Source: Aquimarina megaterium XH134
Lineage (GTDB): Bacteria > Bacteroidota > Bacteroidia > Flavobacteriales > Flavobacteriaceae
Length of the DNA stretch: 64,000 nt
Reading direction: 5' to 3'
Assembly: GCF_000520975.1 (NCBI RefSeq)
Contig: NZ_JACB01000015.1
Location: forward strand, 124,001 to 188,000
A program made the position numbers and the translations under genes. Below, in pieces: positions 17,541 to 27,037 of this stretch. Every line of letters starts with the position of its first letter. Position 1 is the first letter of the stretch. The notes beneath the pieces were generated by a model that was not told the origin of the DNA, did no database searches, and saw only the letters and a list, made by a program, of their open reading frames with translations.

Positions 17541-17870
17541 CTACTTTGTTTTTATAAATAACCTTTCATTAAAATTTGCATTCTCCATAATAAAAGACTC
17601 TGGTTGGTCTTTCATATGGAATCGACAATCAAAACTTGAAAATCTATCTTGTTGTGAATCACCTTCAATTACTATTTCAAAAAAATCATCATTATTTTTT
17701 TTAAAACTTATTTTTCCTTCAGACAAAATTTCACTCTTACCTTGATTATTAATAAGCCACAGTTTAGCTATTCCATGAAACAATGAACTTAAACTTTTAT
17801 TATGATAATGGGAAACATATAATGATACATAAAAATTTTGAAAATGGGGTTGTAACTTCCATAGACACAA
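17541..17870 (-). CDS. Hypothetical protein, start uncertain
   Basis: The open frame gives 109 residues. The C-terminal 80 look genuine, with alternating strand-like segments (ISFKKNNDDFFEIVIEG, FSSFDCRFHM), and a terminator-like hairpin follows. The N-terminal 25 residues are less convincing. In another frame a start at about 17875 reads MLVVSMEVTTPFSKF, so the true start may have been lost by a frameshift. No family is recognised. Confidence 0.4.
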   Translation of the reverse strand: MCLWKLQPHFQNFYVSLYVSHYHNKSLSSLFHGIAKLWLINNQGKSEILSEGKISFKKNNDDFFEIVIEGDSQQDRFSSFDCRFHMKDQPESFIMENANFNERLFIKTK

Positions 17871-17910
17871 CTAACATATCATTAGATTTTTTACTTAAAA
17901 ATTAAATTAT

Positions 17911-18312
17911 ATGGCTTTACAAAGGAATTATTATACAGATAAATTTTTAGATGAAGACTTTGAACAGATCGTGATTTATAAAGAAAATCAGGTTAAAGAA
18001 AAATATAATGAAAAATCATTAAGGGACTTATATTTTGATGACGCTCTTAAAATAAATAAGGCATTGATTTCCGAAGATATCACCAATAGATATTATCGAG
18101 ATATTAATAGGAATAATAGAAGGTTAATGCTTGAATATCTTGATCGCTGTATTAAAGAAGATTTATCTGATTTGTCTTACAAAGAGAAGTTAGAACTTAA
18201 AGCAGTTTACATTAGTGAAGTGTCTTCTCATTTAGGGCGTTTAGGTTTTGAAGTAAATCGTTATTGGGTGTTTTTTATAGCTGCTGGATTGATATTCCCG
18301 GAATACAGGTGA
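17911..18312 (+). CDS. Hypothetical protein whose end is fused to recombinase sequence
   Basis: 133 residues, mainly helical and charged, with DFEQIVIYKENQVKEKYNEK near the N-terminus and SSHLGRLGFEVNRYWVFF near the end. No family is recognised. From about base 18284 the DNA is recombinase-derived, but read in a different frame, so the last ten or so residues (GLIFPEYR) are probably not native. The protein is likely a 3'-truncated gene, joined by the same event that removed the recombinase N-terminus. Confidence 0.5.
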   Translation: MALQRNYYTDKFLDEDFEQIVIYKENQVKEKYNEKSLRDLYFDDALKINKALISEDITNRYYRDINRNNRRLMLEYLDRCIKEDLSDLSYKEKLELKAVYISEVSSHLGRLGFEVNRYWVFFIAAGLIFPEYR

Positions 18313-19471
18313 AGCTTATCAAGTAATAGACTCCCTCAAAAGGATGGGAATTAAGGTGAATTCTATAGAACAGCCTTTGAATCTTGATCAGCCCGACAAT
18401 AAAATTATGCTAGCTATTTACTTAGCTGTACCTGAAGTTGAGAATGACAAAATATCGATACGGACAACGGAAGGTTCTAGGAGAGCAAACAAAGAGGGAT
18501 GCTGGACATCCACCGCTCCAATTGGCTACAAAAACCAAAGAACTTCAGAAGGAAAAGCTTCTCTCGTAAAATCCGAAAAATCCGAATTAGTAAAAGAAGC
18601 ATTTGAGTATATAACAAAAGGGTTTCCTGCTGATGAAGTGAGAAGAATTATGCACAAGAAGGGTTTGAATATTTCTAAGTCTAGGTTTCATTTATTAATA
18701 AAAAACCCTGTTTATAATGGAAAAGTGAAAGTTCCTGCTTACAAAAACGAAGATGAATATTACGCAGAAGGTCTCCATGATGCTATTGTTTCCGATCAAT
18801 TATTCAATCGAGTCCAAGATATTCTTAAAGGTAGAAAAAGAAGTAAAAAGAAATGGTCTACAAAAAATGAAAACTTACCATTGCGAGGTCATATATTATG
18901 TTCAAAATGTGGCAGAATATTAACGGGTAGTGCTTCAACAGGGCGATGGGGAGGGAAATATTATTATTACCACTGCCGATTGGGTTGTAAAGAAAGGTTT
19001 AAGGTAGATCAAGCACATGATATGCTCGACGATTTTTTATCAAAATGTACAATTGACAAAGGGATAAGTGATTTGTATTATGATATTGTTAGTGAACGAT
19101 ATGGAAACAATAAACAGGTCAGATCAACTAAAATGAACAGGATAAATAAAGAAATTAAAGAACTAAAAGAGATCATTAGTAGAGCTGAAGATAATCTTTT
19201 TGAAGGTAAAATTGGTATCGCAACATTTGAAAAAGGAAAGGTAAAGTACCTCAAAAAAATTACTGATTTAGAATTTGATCATTCGGAATTAAAAAATCAC
19301 GGGTTAAATTTTATGACACAGATAAAAACAGCCCTTAAAATCTTTGAAAACCTTAAAAACTTATATAATAACGCCTCATGGGAAGGAAAACAGATGCTAA
19401 TGGGTTCGATTTTTACAGAAAAAATAATTTTTGAAAAAAATAGGTGTCGAACCCTATTAAATATGTTTTAA
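18284..19471 (+). pseudogene. Large serine recombinase lacking its catalytic domain
   Basis: Homology starts at 18284 with L-D-stop-YSRNTGEAYQVIDSLKRMG. This equals the ...DRYSRNT... end of the resolvase catalytic domain, with Arg changed to TGA. It continues as GIKVNSIEQPL, the long E helix, the Recombinase domain (ANKEGCWTSTAPIGYKNQ) and the zinc ribbon (LCSKCGRILTG ... CRLGC), ending in a coiled coil. An ORF from 18344 gives 375 residues. The catalytic serine and most of the N-terminal domain are missing, so it cannot cut DNA. It lies just inside the tRNA-Arg-proximal repeat and was probably the integrase of an island now decaying. Confidence 0.85.
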
Positions 19472-19535
19472 AATACTGATTATCAATTAATAAATAAAAA
19501 AAAGTGGACAAATAAAAAATTACTTACCCACTGTC

Positions 19536-19568
19536 GTGACCCCAGAGGGATTAACTAGTGTTGATCCC
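19536..19568. repeat. tRNA-Arg-end-like hairpin repeat, copy 3
   Basis: GTGACCCCAGAGGGATT is followed by AACTAGTGTTGATCCC, with stem GGGATTAAC/GTTGATCCC. It lies only 138 bases from the real tRNA end. A CTCCCCTTTGCAA string follows, as near copy 1. It is the inner partner of the tRNA end in a possible attachment-site array. Confidence 0.6.
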
Positions 19569-19673
19569 ATTGTGCTCCCCTTTGCAAATAGAAAACCACG
19601 AGCTAGCGCTCTGGCTCTTTATTTTTCTACGAAACCTTGAAGTTTTTGGATTCAGGTTTCTCCAAAAACAAAG

Positions 19674-19694
19674 AACCACGCCGATGGCGTGGTT
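19674..19694 (-). terminator. Terminator of the tRNA-Arg gene
   Basis: On the minus strand AACCACGCC-ATC-GGCGTGGTT forms a 9-bp GC-rich stem, followed by CTTTGTTTTT. It begins about 12 bases after the tRNA 3' end. Confidence 0.8.
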
Positions 19695-19706
19695 TTCTGC
19701 TTGTAG

Positions 19707-19780
19707 TGACCCCGGAGGGATTCAAACCCCCAACCCTCAGAGCCGAAATCTGATGCGCTATTCAGTTGCGCCACGAGGCC
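19707..19780 (-). tRNA. tRNA-Arg (anticodon TCG)
   Basis: This is a 74-base cloverleaf. The acceptor strands GGCCTCG and CGGGGTC pair with one G-U near each end, and the discriminator is A. The anticodon stem TCAGA/TCTGA encloses the loop TTTCGGC (anticodon TCG, codons CGN). The T-arm carries TTTGAAT. No CCA is encoded. Three partial copies of its 3' end lie upstream in the window, so it is a likely integration hot spot. Confidence 0.92.
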
Positions 19781-19792
19781 ATTTTTCTTATA

Positions 19793-20242
19793 TTAAGATA
19801 ATTTACTTTTTACTATTGTAGAAATTGTTTTTCCATCTGCTTTTCCTGTTAACGCAGCATTTGCCATACCCATTACTTTACCCATATCTTTCATTCCCTC
19901 TGCACCAGTCTTAGCAATAATATCCACTACTATTTTTTCGATCTCTGCTTCGTCTAATTGTTCTGGTAAAAACTGCTCAATCACTTTTGCTTGTGCCAGT
20001 TCGGGTGTTGCCAGATCATCTCGTCCTTGTTCTATAAAAATTGCAGCACTATCTTTACGTTGCTTAACTTGTTTTTGCAATAATTTTAATTCCTGATCTT
20101 CGGTAAGTTCTTCTTTTGCTCCACTTTCTGTCTGAGCTAATAGAATAGCTGATTTTACAGCACGCAATGATGTCAATGCATTAGTATCTTTAGCTTTCAT
20201 AGCTTCTTTCATCGCCGTCATTACTTTTTGCTCTAAACTCAT
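19793..20242 (-). CDS. yqeY: GatB/YqeY-domain protein
   Basis: 149 residues, the usual length for stand-alone YqeY proteins, which match the C-terminal tail domain of GatB. It opens MSLEQKVMTAMKEAMKAKD and has the family segments LRAVKSAILLAQTE, EQFLPEQLDE and GMKDMGKVMGMA. Stand-alone YqeY is thought to interact with tRNA or amidotransferase-like complexes; its exact role is unsettled. It lies between the ftsZ terminator and the tRNA-Arg gene and forms its own transcript. This is the first conserved core gene after the variable region. Confidence 0.9.
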   Translation of the reverse strand: MSLEQKVMTAMKEAMKAKDTNALTSLRAVKSAILLAQTESGAKEELTEDQELKLLQKQVKQRKDSAAIFIEQGRDDLATPELAQAKVIEQFLPEQLDEAEIEKIVVDIIAKTGAEGMKDMGKVMGMANAALTGKADGKTISTIVKSKLS

Positions 20243-20281
20243 GATAATCGATTTTTATCTTTGGATTGCGAAGATAAAAAA

Positions 20282-20315
20282 TAAACCGATAATCTAAGAG
20301 TAGATTATCGGTTTA
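20282..20315 (-). terminator. Terminator of the division cluster after ftsZ
   Basis: TAAACCGATAATCTA and TAGATTATCGGTTTA form a perfect 15-bp stem with loop AGAG (CTCT on the minus strand), followed on the minus strand by TTTTTTATC. It lies about 115 bases after the ftsZ stop. Confidence 0.85.
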
Positions 20316-20429
20316 GTTTAAGTATTATGTTTATTTTTTAGATTCTGGCTAAATCCATACTAAGTATAGATGAAGTCCCAGAATTACATATTTATACTTT
20401 ACAATATTAGTATTCTAATTATCATTCAA

Positions 20430-22406
20430 TTAGTCTACATTATCGTGCAAAAAAGAATTGTTTTTGCGCAATTGTATATCATCATTACTATCGGTTCCTA
20501 AAGAAGTTCTTGATAGTCCAGAATCATCTGGTTTAGTATCGACATCGATTCCTGCTCTTTTATAAGCTGGTTCTTTTTCGATATCATCGATATTAGAAGA
20601 GTTATTTCTAAACTTATAATTAAATTCCTTCATCTTAGCTCTACGTTCTGCTGCTCTGGCTTTTAGGGTTTCAGAAATAGGCTGATTAACTGGATCTGCA
20701 TCTTCTACTTTTTCTTCTTCTGGAGTTGGAGCGATCGTTTTCTTTTCTAAAATAACCTCTTCATCTTCTTCTTCCATAACTTCTGCTGGCTGTGCTTCGG
20801 TTAATCGTTTTTCTTCCTCCATATAATCCTCTAAACTATACTTACGCACTCCCTCAGATGTGGTTTCTCCAACAGGAACTACTTCTATTGCATCGTTAAC
20901 CTCTAAATCGAGAATATCATCACTAAGATCAAAAACAATAGGTTGTTCTTCGTCTTCTGCTTTTTGCTCTTCGACAGAAGCAATTGGTACCTTCGTAGGT
21001 TCTTCTTCGTTTCCTCCTACAGGCATATCAAAAGCTAGCGCAAACTGATCTTCTTTTTCTGTTTCGGCGTTTACTTCTTTTTCATCATTAACTTCTATTT
21101 GTTTAATGATATCTTGTGCATTAATAATCACAAAATCATTATCCGAAGAAAAAGAATCTACCACTTCGTAGGATACATCAATATTTTTTAACAGATCTGT
21201 TGTAGGTATCAACAAGGAGTCCTCATCTACTTCTTCATCTTCAATTAGTTCGTGCTTTATAATTGGTGGTTCTTCTACTTCTTTTTTCTTTGGTAAAGGA
21301 GAACGCATAGGAGTAACATTACCTGTAGATTTAGGAGATAAATCTTGTATTGCAGAACGTTGTTCGTCCTCTAGAGTATGAATTATTTTCTTAGTTTCAG
21401 TATTAACAATTTCGTCTTGTTGCTCTACATCAAATCCTGTAGCAATAACAGTTACAGAGATTGCTTCTTCTAGAGATTCATCTTCACCAACTCCCATGAT
21501 AATATTAGCACCATGACCAGCTTCCTGTTGTATATGATCATTAATTTCACCAATCTCATCGATAGTAATCTCTTCTTTACCAGATACGATTAACAGGAGT
21601 ACATTTTTAGCACCGGTAATTTTATTATCATTAAGTAAAGGAGAATCTAATGCTTTAACAATAGCATCATGAGCACGTTTATTACCTGAGGCATTAGCAG
21701 ACCCCATAATAGCTGTACCACTATTGCTTAGTACTGTTTTTGCATCTCGTAAATCTATATTTTGCGTATAGTGATGTGTAATTACTTCTGCTATGCCTCG
21801 AGATGCGGTGGCAAGAACTTCATCTGCCTTAGAGAACCCAGCTTTAAATCCTAAATTACCATAAACCTCTCTTAGTTTATTATTATTAATAACAACCAAA
21901 GAATCTACATGAGCACGAAGTTTCTCTACTCCTAATTGCGCTTGTTCATTACGCATACGGCCCTCGAACTGAAAAGGAATTGTCACAATCCCAACAGTTA
22001 AGATATCCAGCTCCTTTGCCATTTTGGCAATGATCGGAGCAGCTCCTGTACCGGTTCCTCCACCCATACCTGCTGTGATAAAGATCATTTTGGTATTGGT
22101 ATCCAACATTGTTTTTATCTCCTCATAGCTTTCTACGGCAGATTGCTCACCTACTTCTGGGTTCGCTCCTGCACCCAGCCCTTCGGTTAGTGAAACCCCT
22201 AACTGTATTTTATTAGGTATCGGGCTATTTTCTAATGCTTGTGCATCTGTATTACAAATGACAAAATCAACTCCTTTAATTCCTTGCTGGAACATGTGAT
22301 TAATGGCATTACTACCTCCTCCTCCTACTCCAATAACTTTAATTACATTAGATTGATTTTTTGGTAAATCAAACGAAATGTTTTCGAACTCCTCATTTTT
22401 ACTCAT
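20430..22406 (-). CDS. ftsZ: Cell division protein FtsZ
   Basis: 658 residues, much longer than the roughly 380 of E. coli. The N-terminal 330 form the tubulin-like GTPase with VGGGGSNAINHM, the glycine-rich T4 loop GGGTGTGAAP and the synergy-loop region. The remaining 330 form an acidic, Glu/Pro-rich disordered tail ending in QLRKNNSFLHDNVD, probably the peptide that binds FtsA and other partners. Long tails of this kind are common in flavobacteria. FtsZ polymerises into the division ring under the inner membrane. It is the last gene of the dcw cluster, 80 bases after ftsA, and is followed by a strong terminator. Confidence 0.98.
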   Translation of the reverse strand: MSKNEEFENISFDLPKNQSNVIKVIGVGGGGSNAINHMFQQGIKGVDFVICNTDAQALENSPIPNKIQLGVSLTEGLGAGANPEVGEQSAVESYEEIKTMLDTNTKMIFITAGMGGGTGTGAAPIIAKMAKELDILTVGIVTIPFQFEGRMRNEQAQLGVEKLRAHVDSLVVINNNKLREVYGNLGFKAGFSKADEVLATASRGIAEVITHHYTQNIDLRDAKTVLSNSGTAIMGSANASGNKRAHDAIVKALDSPLLNDNKITGAKNVLLLIVSGKEEITIDEIGEINDHIQQEAGHGANIIMGVGEDESLEEAISVTVIATGFDVEQQDEIVNTETKKIIHTLEDEQRSAIQDLSPKSTGNVTPMRSPLPKKKEVEEPPIIKHELIEDEEVDEDSLLIPTTDLLKNIDVSYEVVDSFSSDNDFVIINAQDIIKQIEVNDEKEVNAETEKEDQFALAFDMPVGGNEEEPTKVPIASVEEQKAEDEEQPIVFDLSDDILDLEVNDAIEVVPVGETTSEGVRKYSLEDYMEEEKRLTEAQPAEVMEEEDEEVILEKKTIAPTPEEEKVEDADPVNQPISETLKARAAERRAKMKEFNYKFRNNSSNIDDIEKEPAYKRAGIDVDTKPDDSGLSRTSLGTDSNDDIQLRKNNSFLHDNVD

Positions 22407-22486
22407 AATTGCTAATTTTCTGGTTCTCCTACTGTATTTTATATATTTTCACTGTTCAAAAAAATGAACATTACTTAATCTTCTAA

Positions 22487-23845
22487 CTATTCTGCATTAT
22501 CTAAGAATTCCTTGAATTTCTCTGTCCATTTCTCCAAAATATTCTTTCGCGGTTTTAGATCTACTCTTGGATCTTCTTCTTCAATATTAATATCATTATC
22601 TACAGCTGTTGTCTCGTTTTGTCGTGTTGACTGAACGCTTGCAACTTCTTCTTTTTTACTTATTTTCTTTTGTTTCTTAATATGTATTAATCCATCCATT
22701 ACTAATCCTACAGCAGTTGCATACATAGGACTTGTAGTTTCTGAATCGCTATTTCCTGCCAGGTGTTCATTAGGATATCCAATTCGTGTATCCATACCTG
22801 TGATATATTCGACAAGTTGCTTAAGATGTTTAAGTTGTGATCCCCCTCCTGTTAATACAATTCCTGCAATTAGTTTCTTCTTAGGAGATTCATGTCCATA
22901 ATTTTTGATTTCTAAAAAGACCTGCTCTACAATTTCGACCACTCGTGCATGAATGATTTTAGAGAGGTTTTTTAAAGTGATTTCTTTAGGCTCTCTTCCT
23001 CTTAGTCCGGGAATCGAAACAATCTCATTATCTTTATTTTCACCAGGCCAGGCAGATCCAAATTTTATTTTTAGTAATTCTGCTTGTTTTTCGATGATTG
23101 AGCATCCTTCTTTAATATCTTCGGTAATTACATTACCTCCAAAAGGAATTACTGCTGTATGACGAATAATTCCATCTTTAAAAATGGCTAAATCTGTAGT
23201 ACCTCCCCCGATATCAATTAATGCAACTCCTGCCTCTTTTTCTTCCTGGCTTAGCACTGCATTAGCCGATGCCAATGGCTCTAAAGTCACATCTGATAAT
23301 TCTAATCCTGCGCTTTTAACACATCGCCCTATATTACGAATAGAAGTCACTTGCCCGACTACTACATGAAAATTAGCTTCTAATCTTCCTCCATACATCC
23401 CCACCGGTTCTTTTATTTCGGCTTGCCCATCTACTTTATATTCCTGAGGTAATACATGTAAAATCTCCTCACCAGGTAACATCACTAATTTATGTACCTG
23501 ATTGCATAATTTTTCAATATCATCTTCGTCTATTACGGCATCTGCATTAGGTCTGGTGATATAATCACTATGTTGTAAACTACGAATATGCTGACCTGCA
23601 ATCCCAACCGTTACATCATTAATTTTTAATCCCGAAACACTTTCTGCTTCCTGAATTGCTTGTTGTATTGATTGAATTGTTTGCGTTATGTTATTAACTA
23701 CACCGCGGTGTACCCCCAAACTTTTGGATTTGCCAATTCCCAATACCTCCATCTTTCCGTACTCATTATATTTCCCTACCATGGCAACAATCTTAGTTGT
23801 TCCTATGTCTAGTCCTACCGCTATTTCATTTACTTCTCTTTCCAT
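22487..23845 (-). CDS. ftsA: Cell division protein FtsA
   Basis: 452 residues. Actin-like ATPase with the phosphate-1 motif VGLDIGTTKIVAMVG, the SHS2-containing 1C region, phosphate-2 (ALIDIGGGTTDLAIF) and the adenosine motif (GIVLTGGGSQLKHL). It has a C-terminal linker and an amphipathic end (LEKWTEKFKEFLDN) that would tether it to the membrane. FtsA links FtsZ filaments to the membrane and to later division proteins. It is in the usual place between ftsQ (7-base gap) and ftsZ. Confidence 0.98.
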   Translation of the reverse strand: MEREVNEIAVGLDIGTTKIVAMVGKYNEYGKMEVLGIGKSKSLGVHRGVVNNITQTIQSIQQAIQEAESVSGLKINDVTVGIAGQHIRSLQHSDYITRPNADAVIDEDDIEKLCNQVHKLVMLPGEEILHVLPQEYKVDGQAEIKEPVGMYGGRLEANFHVVVGQVTSIRNIGRCVKSAGLELSDVTLEPLASANAVLSQEEKEAGVALIDIGGGTTDLAIFKDGIIRHTAVIPFGGNVITEDIKEGCSIIEKQAELLKIKFGSAWPGENKDNEIVSIPGLRGREPKEITLKNLSKIIHARVVEIVEQVFLEIKNYGHESPKKKLIAGIVLTGGGSQLKHLKQLVEYITGMDTRIGYPNEHLAGNSDSETTSPMYATAVGLVMDGLIHIKKQKKISKKEEVASVQSTRQNETTAVDNDINIEEEDPRVDLKPRKNILEKWTEKFKEFLDNAE

Positions 23846-23852
23846 ATTGGTA

Positions 23853-24572
23853 TTATTTTATTGTACACACCACTTGATTACTAAATTGCAAACTGACTTT
23901 TTTATATTTTTCAAGGCTTTTATCTCTCAATGCTTTTTGATAAAATGCTTTAAAGTTTCTGATTTTATTATCTAAATTTTCTATTTTTCCAAAAACTAAT
24001 TTAAACGAGTACACTCGCAACTCTAGTTCATAATTTCCTTCAACATTAAGGTAAACCCCTACAACATGTTTTTTTAAAAATTCATCTTCCTGAATTTTTT
24101 TTAATAAAGGGAAAACCTGAATAACTTCTCGTTCTGATACATTATGTACTATTGGCACATGAGCCGAATAACTATCAGACAAAGGCATCGTATTTCCCGT
24201 AACATCAACATAAAAAGGAGTAACCGCATTAACCCTAGCAATTGGGGTGCGTTGCTTGATTCTCGCCCTAAGTTCTCCATTTACAGTAAGATACACATCA
24301 GAATGCTCTATCATTTTATGTGCATCGAGCTTTTGTTCTACAGTATTCAAAACTAAAATTTCTTTACCCACGTTCGTAACTCTGTCCTGATTTTGTATTA
24401 ACAATTTATTAACCGTTACTTCATCTACATAAGGATCTTGTTCTTCAACAAATTCTATGAGGACTTCATTAATCTTTCGTTGCTCATTACGTTTACTGGC
24501 AAAAGCAAAAAGAACCACCATTAAAATGAGCAGACCGCTAAATTTTAAATATGTCAAAACCCTTCTTTTCAT
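23853..24572 (-). CDS. ftsQ: Cell division protein FtsQ
   Basis: 239 residues. A short basic cytoplasmic start is followed by one membrane helix (about 8-26: YLKFSGLLILMVVLFAF), then a periplasmic region with a POTRA-like part and a beta domain. Divergent in sequence like other Bacteroidota FtsQ proteins, it is identified mainly by length, topology and place. It overlaps murC by 4 bases and lies 7 bases before ftsA. It acts in the divisome with FtsL and a FtsB-like protein. Confidence 0.9.
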   Translation of the reverse strand: MKRRVLTYLKFSGLLILMVVLFAFASKRNEQRKINEVLIEFVEEQDPYVDEVTVNKLLIQNQDRVTNVGKEILVLNTVEQKLDAHKMIEHSDVYLTVNGELRARIKQRTPIARVNAVTPFYVDVTGNTMPLSDSYSAHVPIVHNVSEREVIQVFPLLKKIQEDEFLKKHVVGVYLNVEGNYELELRVYSFKLVFGKIENLDNKIRNFKAFYQKALRDKSLEKYKKVSLQFSNQVVCTIK

Positions 24573-25915
24573 ACTAACAAAGCTTCCTTTATACGATATA
24601 CTTCTTCTCCAATATCTCCTGCCCCAATAGTTAACACTACCTCGGCATTACTATCTACTATTGCTTCAATCAAATTATTTTTTTGTATTAGTTTTTTATC
24701 TTTTGCATCTATCATGCTTAATAACCAATCCGAGGTTATACCCTCGATAGGTAATTCTCTTGCTGGATAGATATCTAAAAGCAATAATTGATCAAACTGA
24801 CTGAGGCTCTGCGCAAAATCTGCTGCAAAATCTCTGGTTCTACTATACAAATGCGGTTGAAAAATGGCGAGTATCTTTTTACCAGGATGCATCTCTCTCA
24901 CCGCCTGATGCAACGCATTAATTTCTGTGGGGTGATGTGCGTAATCATCTACATACACCAGGTCATTCGTTTTAATCTGGTAACTAAACCTTCTTTGCAC
25001 GCCTTTAAAAGAAAATAAAGCCTTTGCCAAAGGTCCGGTCGGGGAGCCGTAAAGCATCGCTATAGCAAAGGCTGTAATAGCATTTAACAAGTTGTGTCTA
25101 CCTGGCAGGTTTAAATGCAAATCTTTAATATAATTATGTGGTGTTTTTAAATCAAAAACATAGGTTCCATTATCTATTTTTATATTTTGAGCACAGTAAT
25201 CCGAGTCATCTTCGATTCCAAAAGTGATACCCGAAAGAGGCAACCCATTACGTACCAAAAGATGATCCTTTGCTCTAGAAGAAAATTCAACAAACGACTC
25301 TTCTAATGCATTAGCTTTTTCATAAATATCCAGGTGATCTGCATCCATCGAAGTAATTCCTGCTATATCCGGATATAATTGCAAAAACGATCTATCAAAT
25401 TCGTCTGCCTCTACCACCACCACTTCATTTCCTTCTAATACAAGATTAGAATTATAATTTTCACTTATCCCTCCCAAAAAAGCAGTCACTTTTGCTCCGC
25501 TTTCTTTAAGTAAATGTGCAAGAATAGCTGTTGTTGTAGTCTTTCCGTGTGTTCCTGCCACTGCAAGCGTATATGTATCTTTTGTAATAATTCCTAAAAC
25601 TTCTGCCCTCTTCTTGATCAAAAATCCATTGCTCTGTACATACACATACTCTTTATGATCTTTTGGGATAGCGGGAGTATACACAATTAATGTATTCTCA
25701 GTATTTAAAAATGGCTTAGGAATATGATCAACATTATCTTCAAAATGAATAGGAATTTCTAATGCTGTTAGATCAGAAGTAATCTGACTAGGAGTTTTAT
25801 CATATCCTGCCACATTTTTACCTAGGAATTTAAAATATCGGGCAAGAGCACTCATACCGATACCACCAATACCGATAAAATATATATTTTGTATGTTCTC
25901 TAAACCTTTGTTCAT
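24569..25915 (-). CDS. murC: UDP-N-acetylmuramate-L-alanine ligase MurC
   Basis: 448 residues. N-terminal Rossmann-type domain with FIGIGGIGMSALARYF, central ATPase with the P-loop GTHGKTTTTAILAHLL, and C-terminal ligase domain with DDYAHHPTEI. It adds L-Ala to UDP-MurNAc in the cytoplasm, the first step of the stem peptide. It lies between murG (9-base gap) and ftsQ (4-base overlap). Confidence 0.97.
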   Translation of the reverse strand: MNKGLENIQNIYFIGIGGIGMSALARYFKFLGKNVAGYDKTPSQITSDLTALEIPIHFEDNVDHIPKPFLNTENTLIVYTPAIPKDHKEYVYVQSNGFLIKKRAEVLGIITKDTYTLAVAGTHGKTTTTAILAHLLKESGAKVTAFLGGISENYNSNLVLEGNEVVVVEADEFDRSFLQLYPDIAGITSMDADHLDIYEKANALEESFVEFSSRAKDHLLVRNGLPLSGITFGIEDDSDYCAQNIKIDNGTYVFDLKTPHNYIKDLHLNLPGRHNLLNAITAFAIAMLYGSPTGPLAKALFSFKGVQRRFSYQIKTNDLVYVDDYAHHPTEINALHQAVREMHPGKKILAIFQPHLYSRTRDFAADFAQSLSQFDQLLLLDIYPARELPIEGITSDWLLSMIDAKDKKLIQKNNLIEAIVDSNAEVVLTIGAGDIGEEVYRIKEALLV

Positions 25916-25924
25916 TGTATGCTT

Positions 25925-27037
25925 CTAATTTCTTACTGCTTTATTTTGCATTAATTTTTCAATCTCATCTACTATATCCGAAGTAGCATTAGGTAAGGCT
26001 AATTCTTTTATTCCTTCAGAAAGTTTGGCTTGTACATTTTCTGAATCTAATAATTCTGAAATCGTATACTCAAACTTATTATCGAGTTCGCTCTCCTTTA
26101 ACATTACAGCTCCATTTTTATCGACAATCGCCTTAGCATTTTTGGTTTGATGATCTTCGGCTACATTTGGTGAAGGGATAAATAATGTTGGCTTAGCAAC
26201 AATACATAATTCTGAAACCGAACTTGCACCAGCTCTTGATATAATAACATCTGCAGCTGCGTATGCCAAATCCATAGTGTCTAAAAACTCATGTACCTGC
26301 ACATCTTTTTGATCTGTATATTGCTTATAATCTGAATAGTACAGTTTACCACATTGCCAAAGTAACTGAACCTCTTTTCCTGCAAAAAAATCAAGTTCTT
26401 TTTCGACTAATTGATTAATTCTTCTAGCTCCTAAGCTTCCTCCAATCACCAAAATTGTTTTCTTTTCTGGGTCTAAGGTATATTTTTCAATTGCCTGGTC
26501 TCTCTTTTCGTTGGTATTTAGCAAATCCTGACGAACAGGGTTTCCAGTTTTTATGATTTTATTCTTCGGAAAAAACTTTTCCATATTATCATAAGCAACA
26601 CAAATCTTGCTCGCTCCTTTTGATAACCATTTATTAGTAATTCCCGGAAACGAATTCTGTTCCTGAAGCACGGTTGGAATCTTTCTTGAATTTGCTATTT
26701 TTAATAATGGTCCACTTGCAAATCCCCCAGTTCCTATCACTACATCTGGATTATATTTTTTTATAATTTTTCTGGATTTCCACAAACTACTTAATAGCTT
26801 TATCGGAAATAACAAATTACTCAACGTTAGCTTTCTTTGAATACCACTAATCCACAATCCCTTAATTTCATATCCTGCTTGCGGTACTTTTTGCATCTCC
26901 ATACGATCCTTTGCTCCTACAAACAAAATAGAAGTATCTGGGTATCTGTCACGTATTTCATTAGCAATAGCTATTGCAGGATAGATATGTCCTCCTGTAC
27001 CTCCTCCAGATAATATGATTCTTAGCTTTTTGCTCAT
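25925..27037 (-). CDS. murG: MurG, lipid II-forming N-acetylglucosaminyltransferase
   Basis: 370 residues, GT-B fold. The N-terminal glycine-rich loop is [16 protein letters not shown]. The C-terminal donor-binding half has [10 protein letters not shown] and [12 protein letters not shown]. It transfers GlcNAc from UDP-GlcNAc to lipid I on the inner face of the membrane. It overlaps ftsW by 4 bases. Confidence 0.97.
   Translation of the reverse strand: MSKKLRIILSGGGTGGHIYPAIAIANEIRDRYPDTSILFVGAKDRMEMQKVPQAGYEIKGLWISGIQRKLTLSNLLFPIKLLSSLWKSRKIIKKYNPDVVIGTGGFASGPLLKIANSRKIPTVLQEQNSFPGITNKWLSKGASKICVAYDNMEKFFPKNKIIKTGNPVRQDLLNTNEKRDQAIEKYTLDPEKKTILVIGGSLGARRINQLVEKELDFFAGKEVQLLWQCGKLYYSDYKQYTDQKDVQVHEFLDTMDLAYAAADVIISRAGASSVSELCIVAKPTLFIPSPNVAEDHQTKNAKAIVDKNGAVMLKESELDNKFEYTISELLDSENVQAKLSEGIKELALPNATSDIVDEIEKLMQNKAVRN

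Noticed and set aside
2569-19700. CRISPR array in the variable region
   Set aside because: The repeats found are three widely spaced copies, without regular spacers or cas genes.
19558-19821. An 87-codon plus-strand ORF
   Set aside because: It runs across the repeat, the terminator and the whole tRNA-Arg gene. It is a chance frame over RNA-coding sequence.
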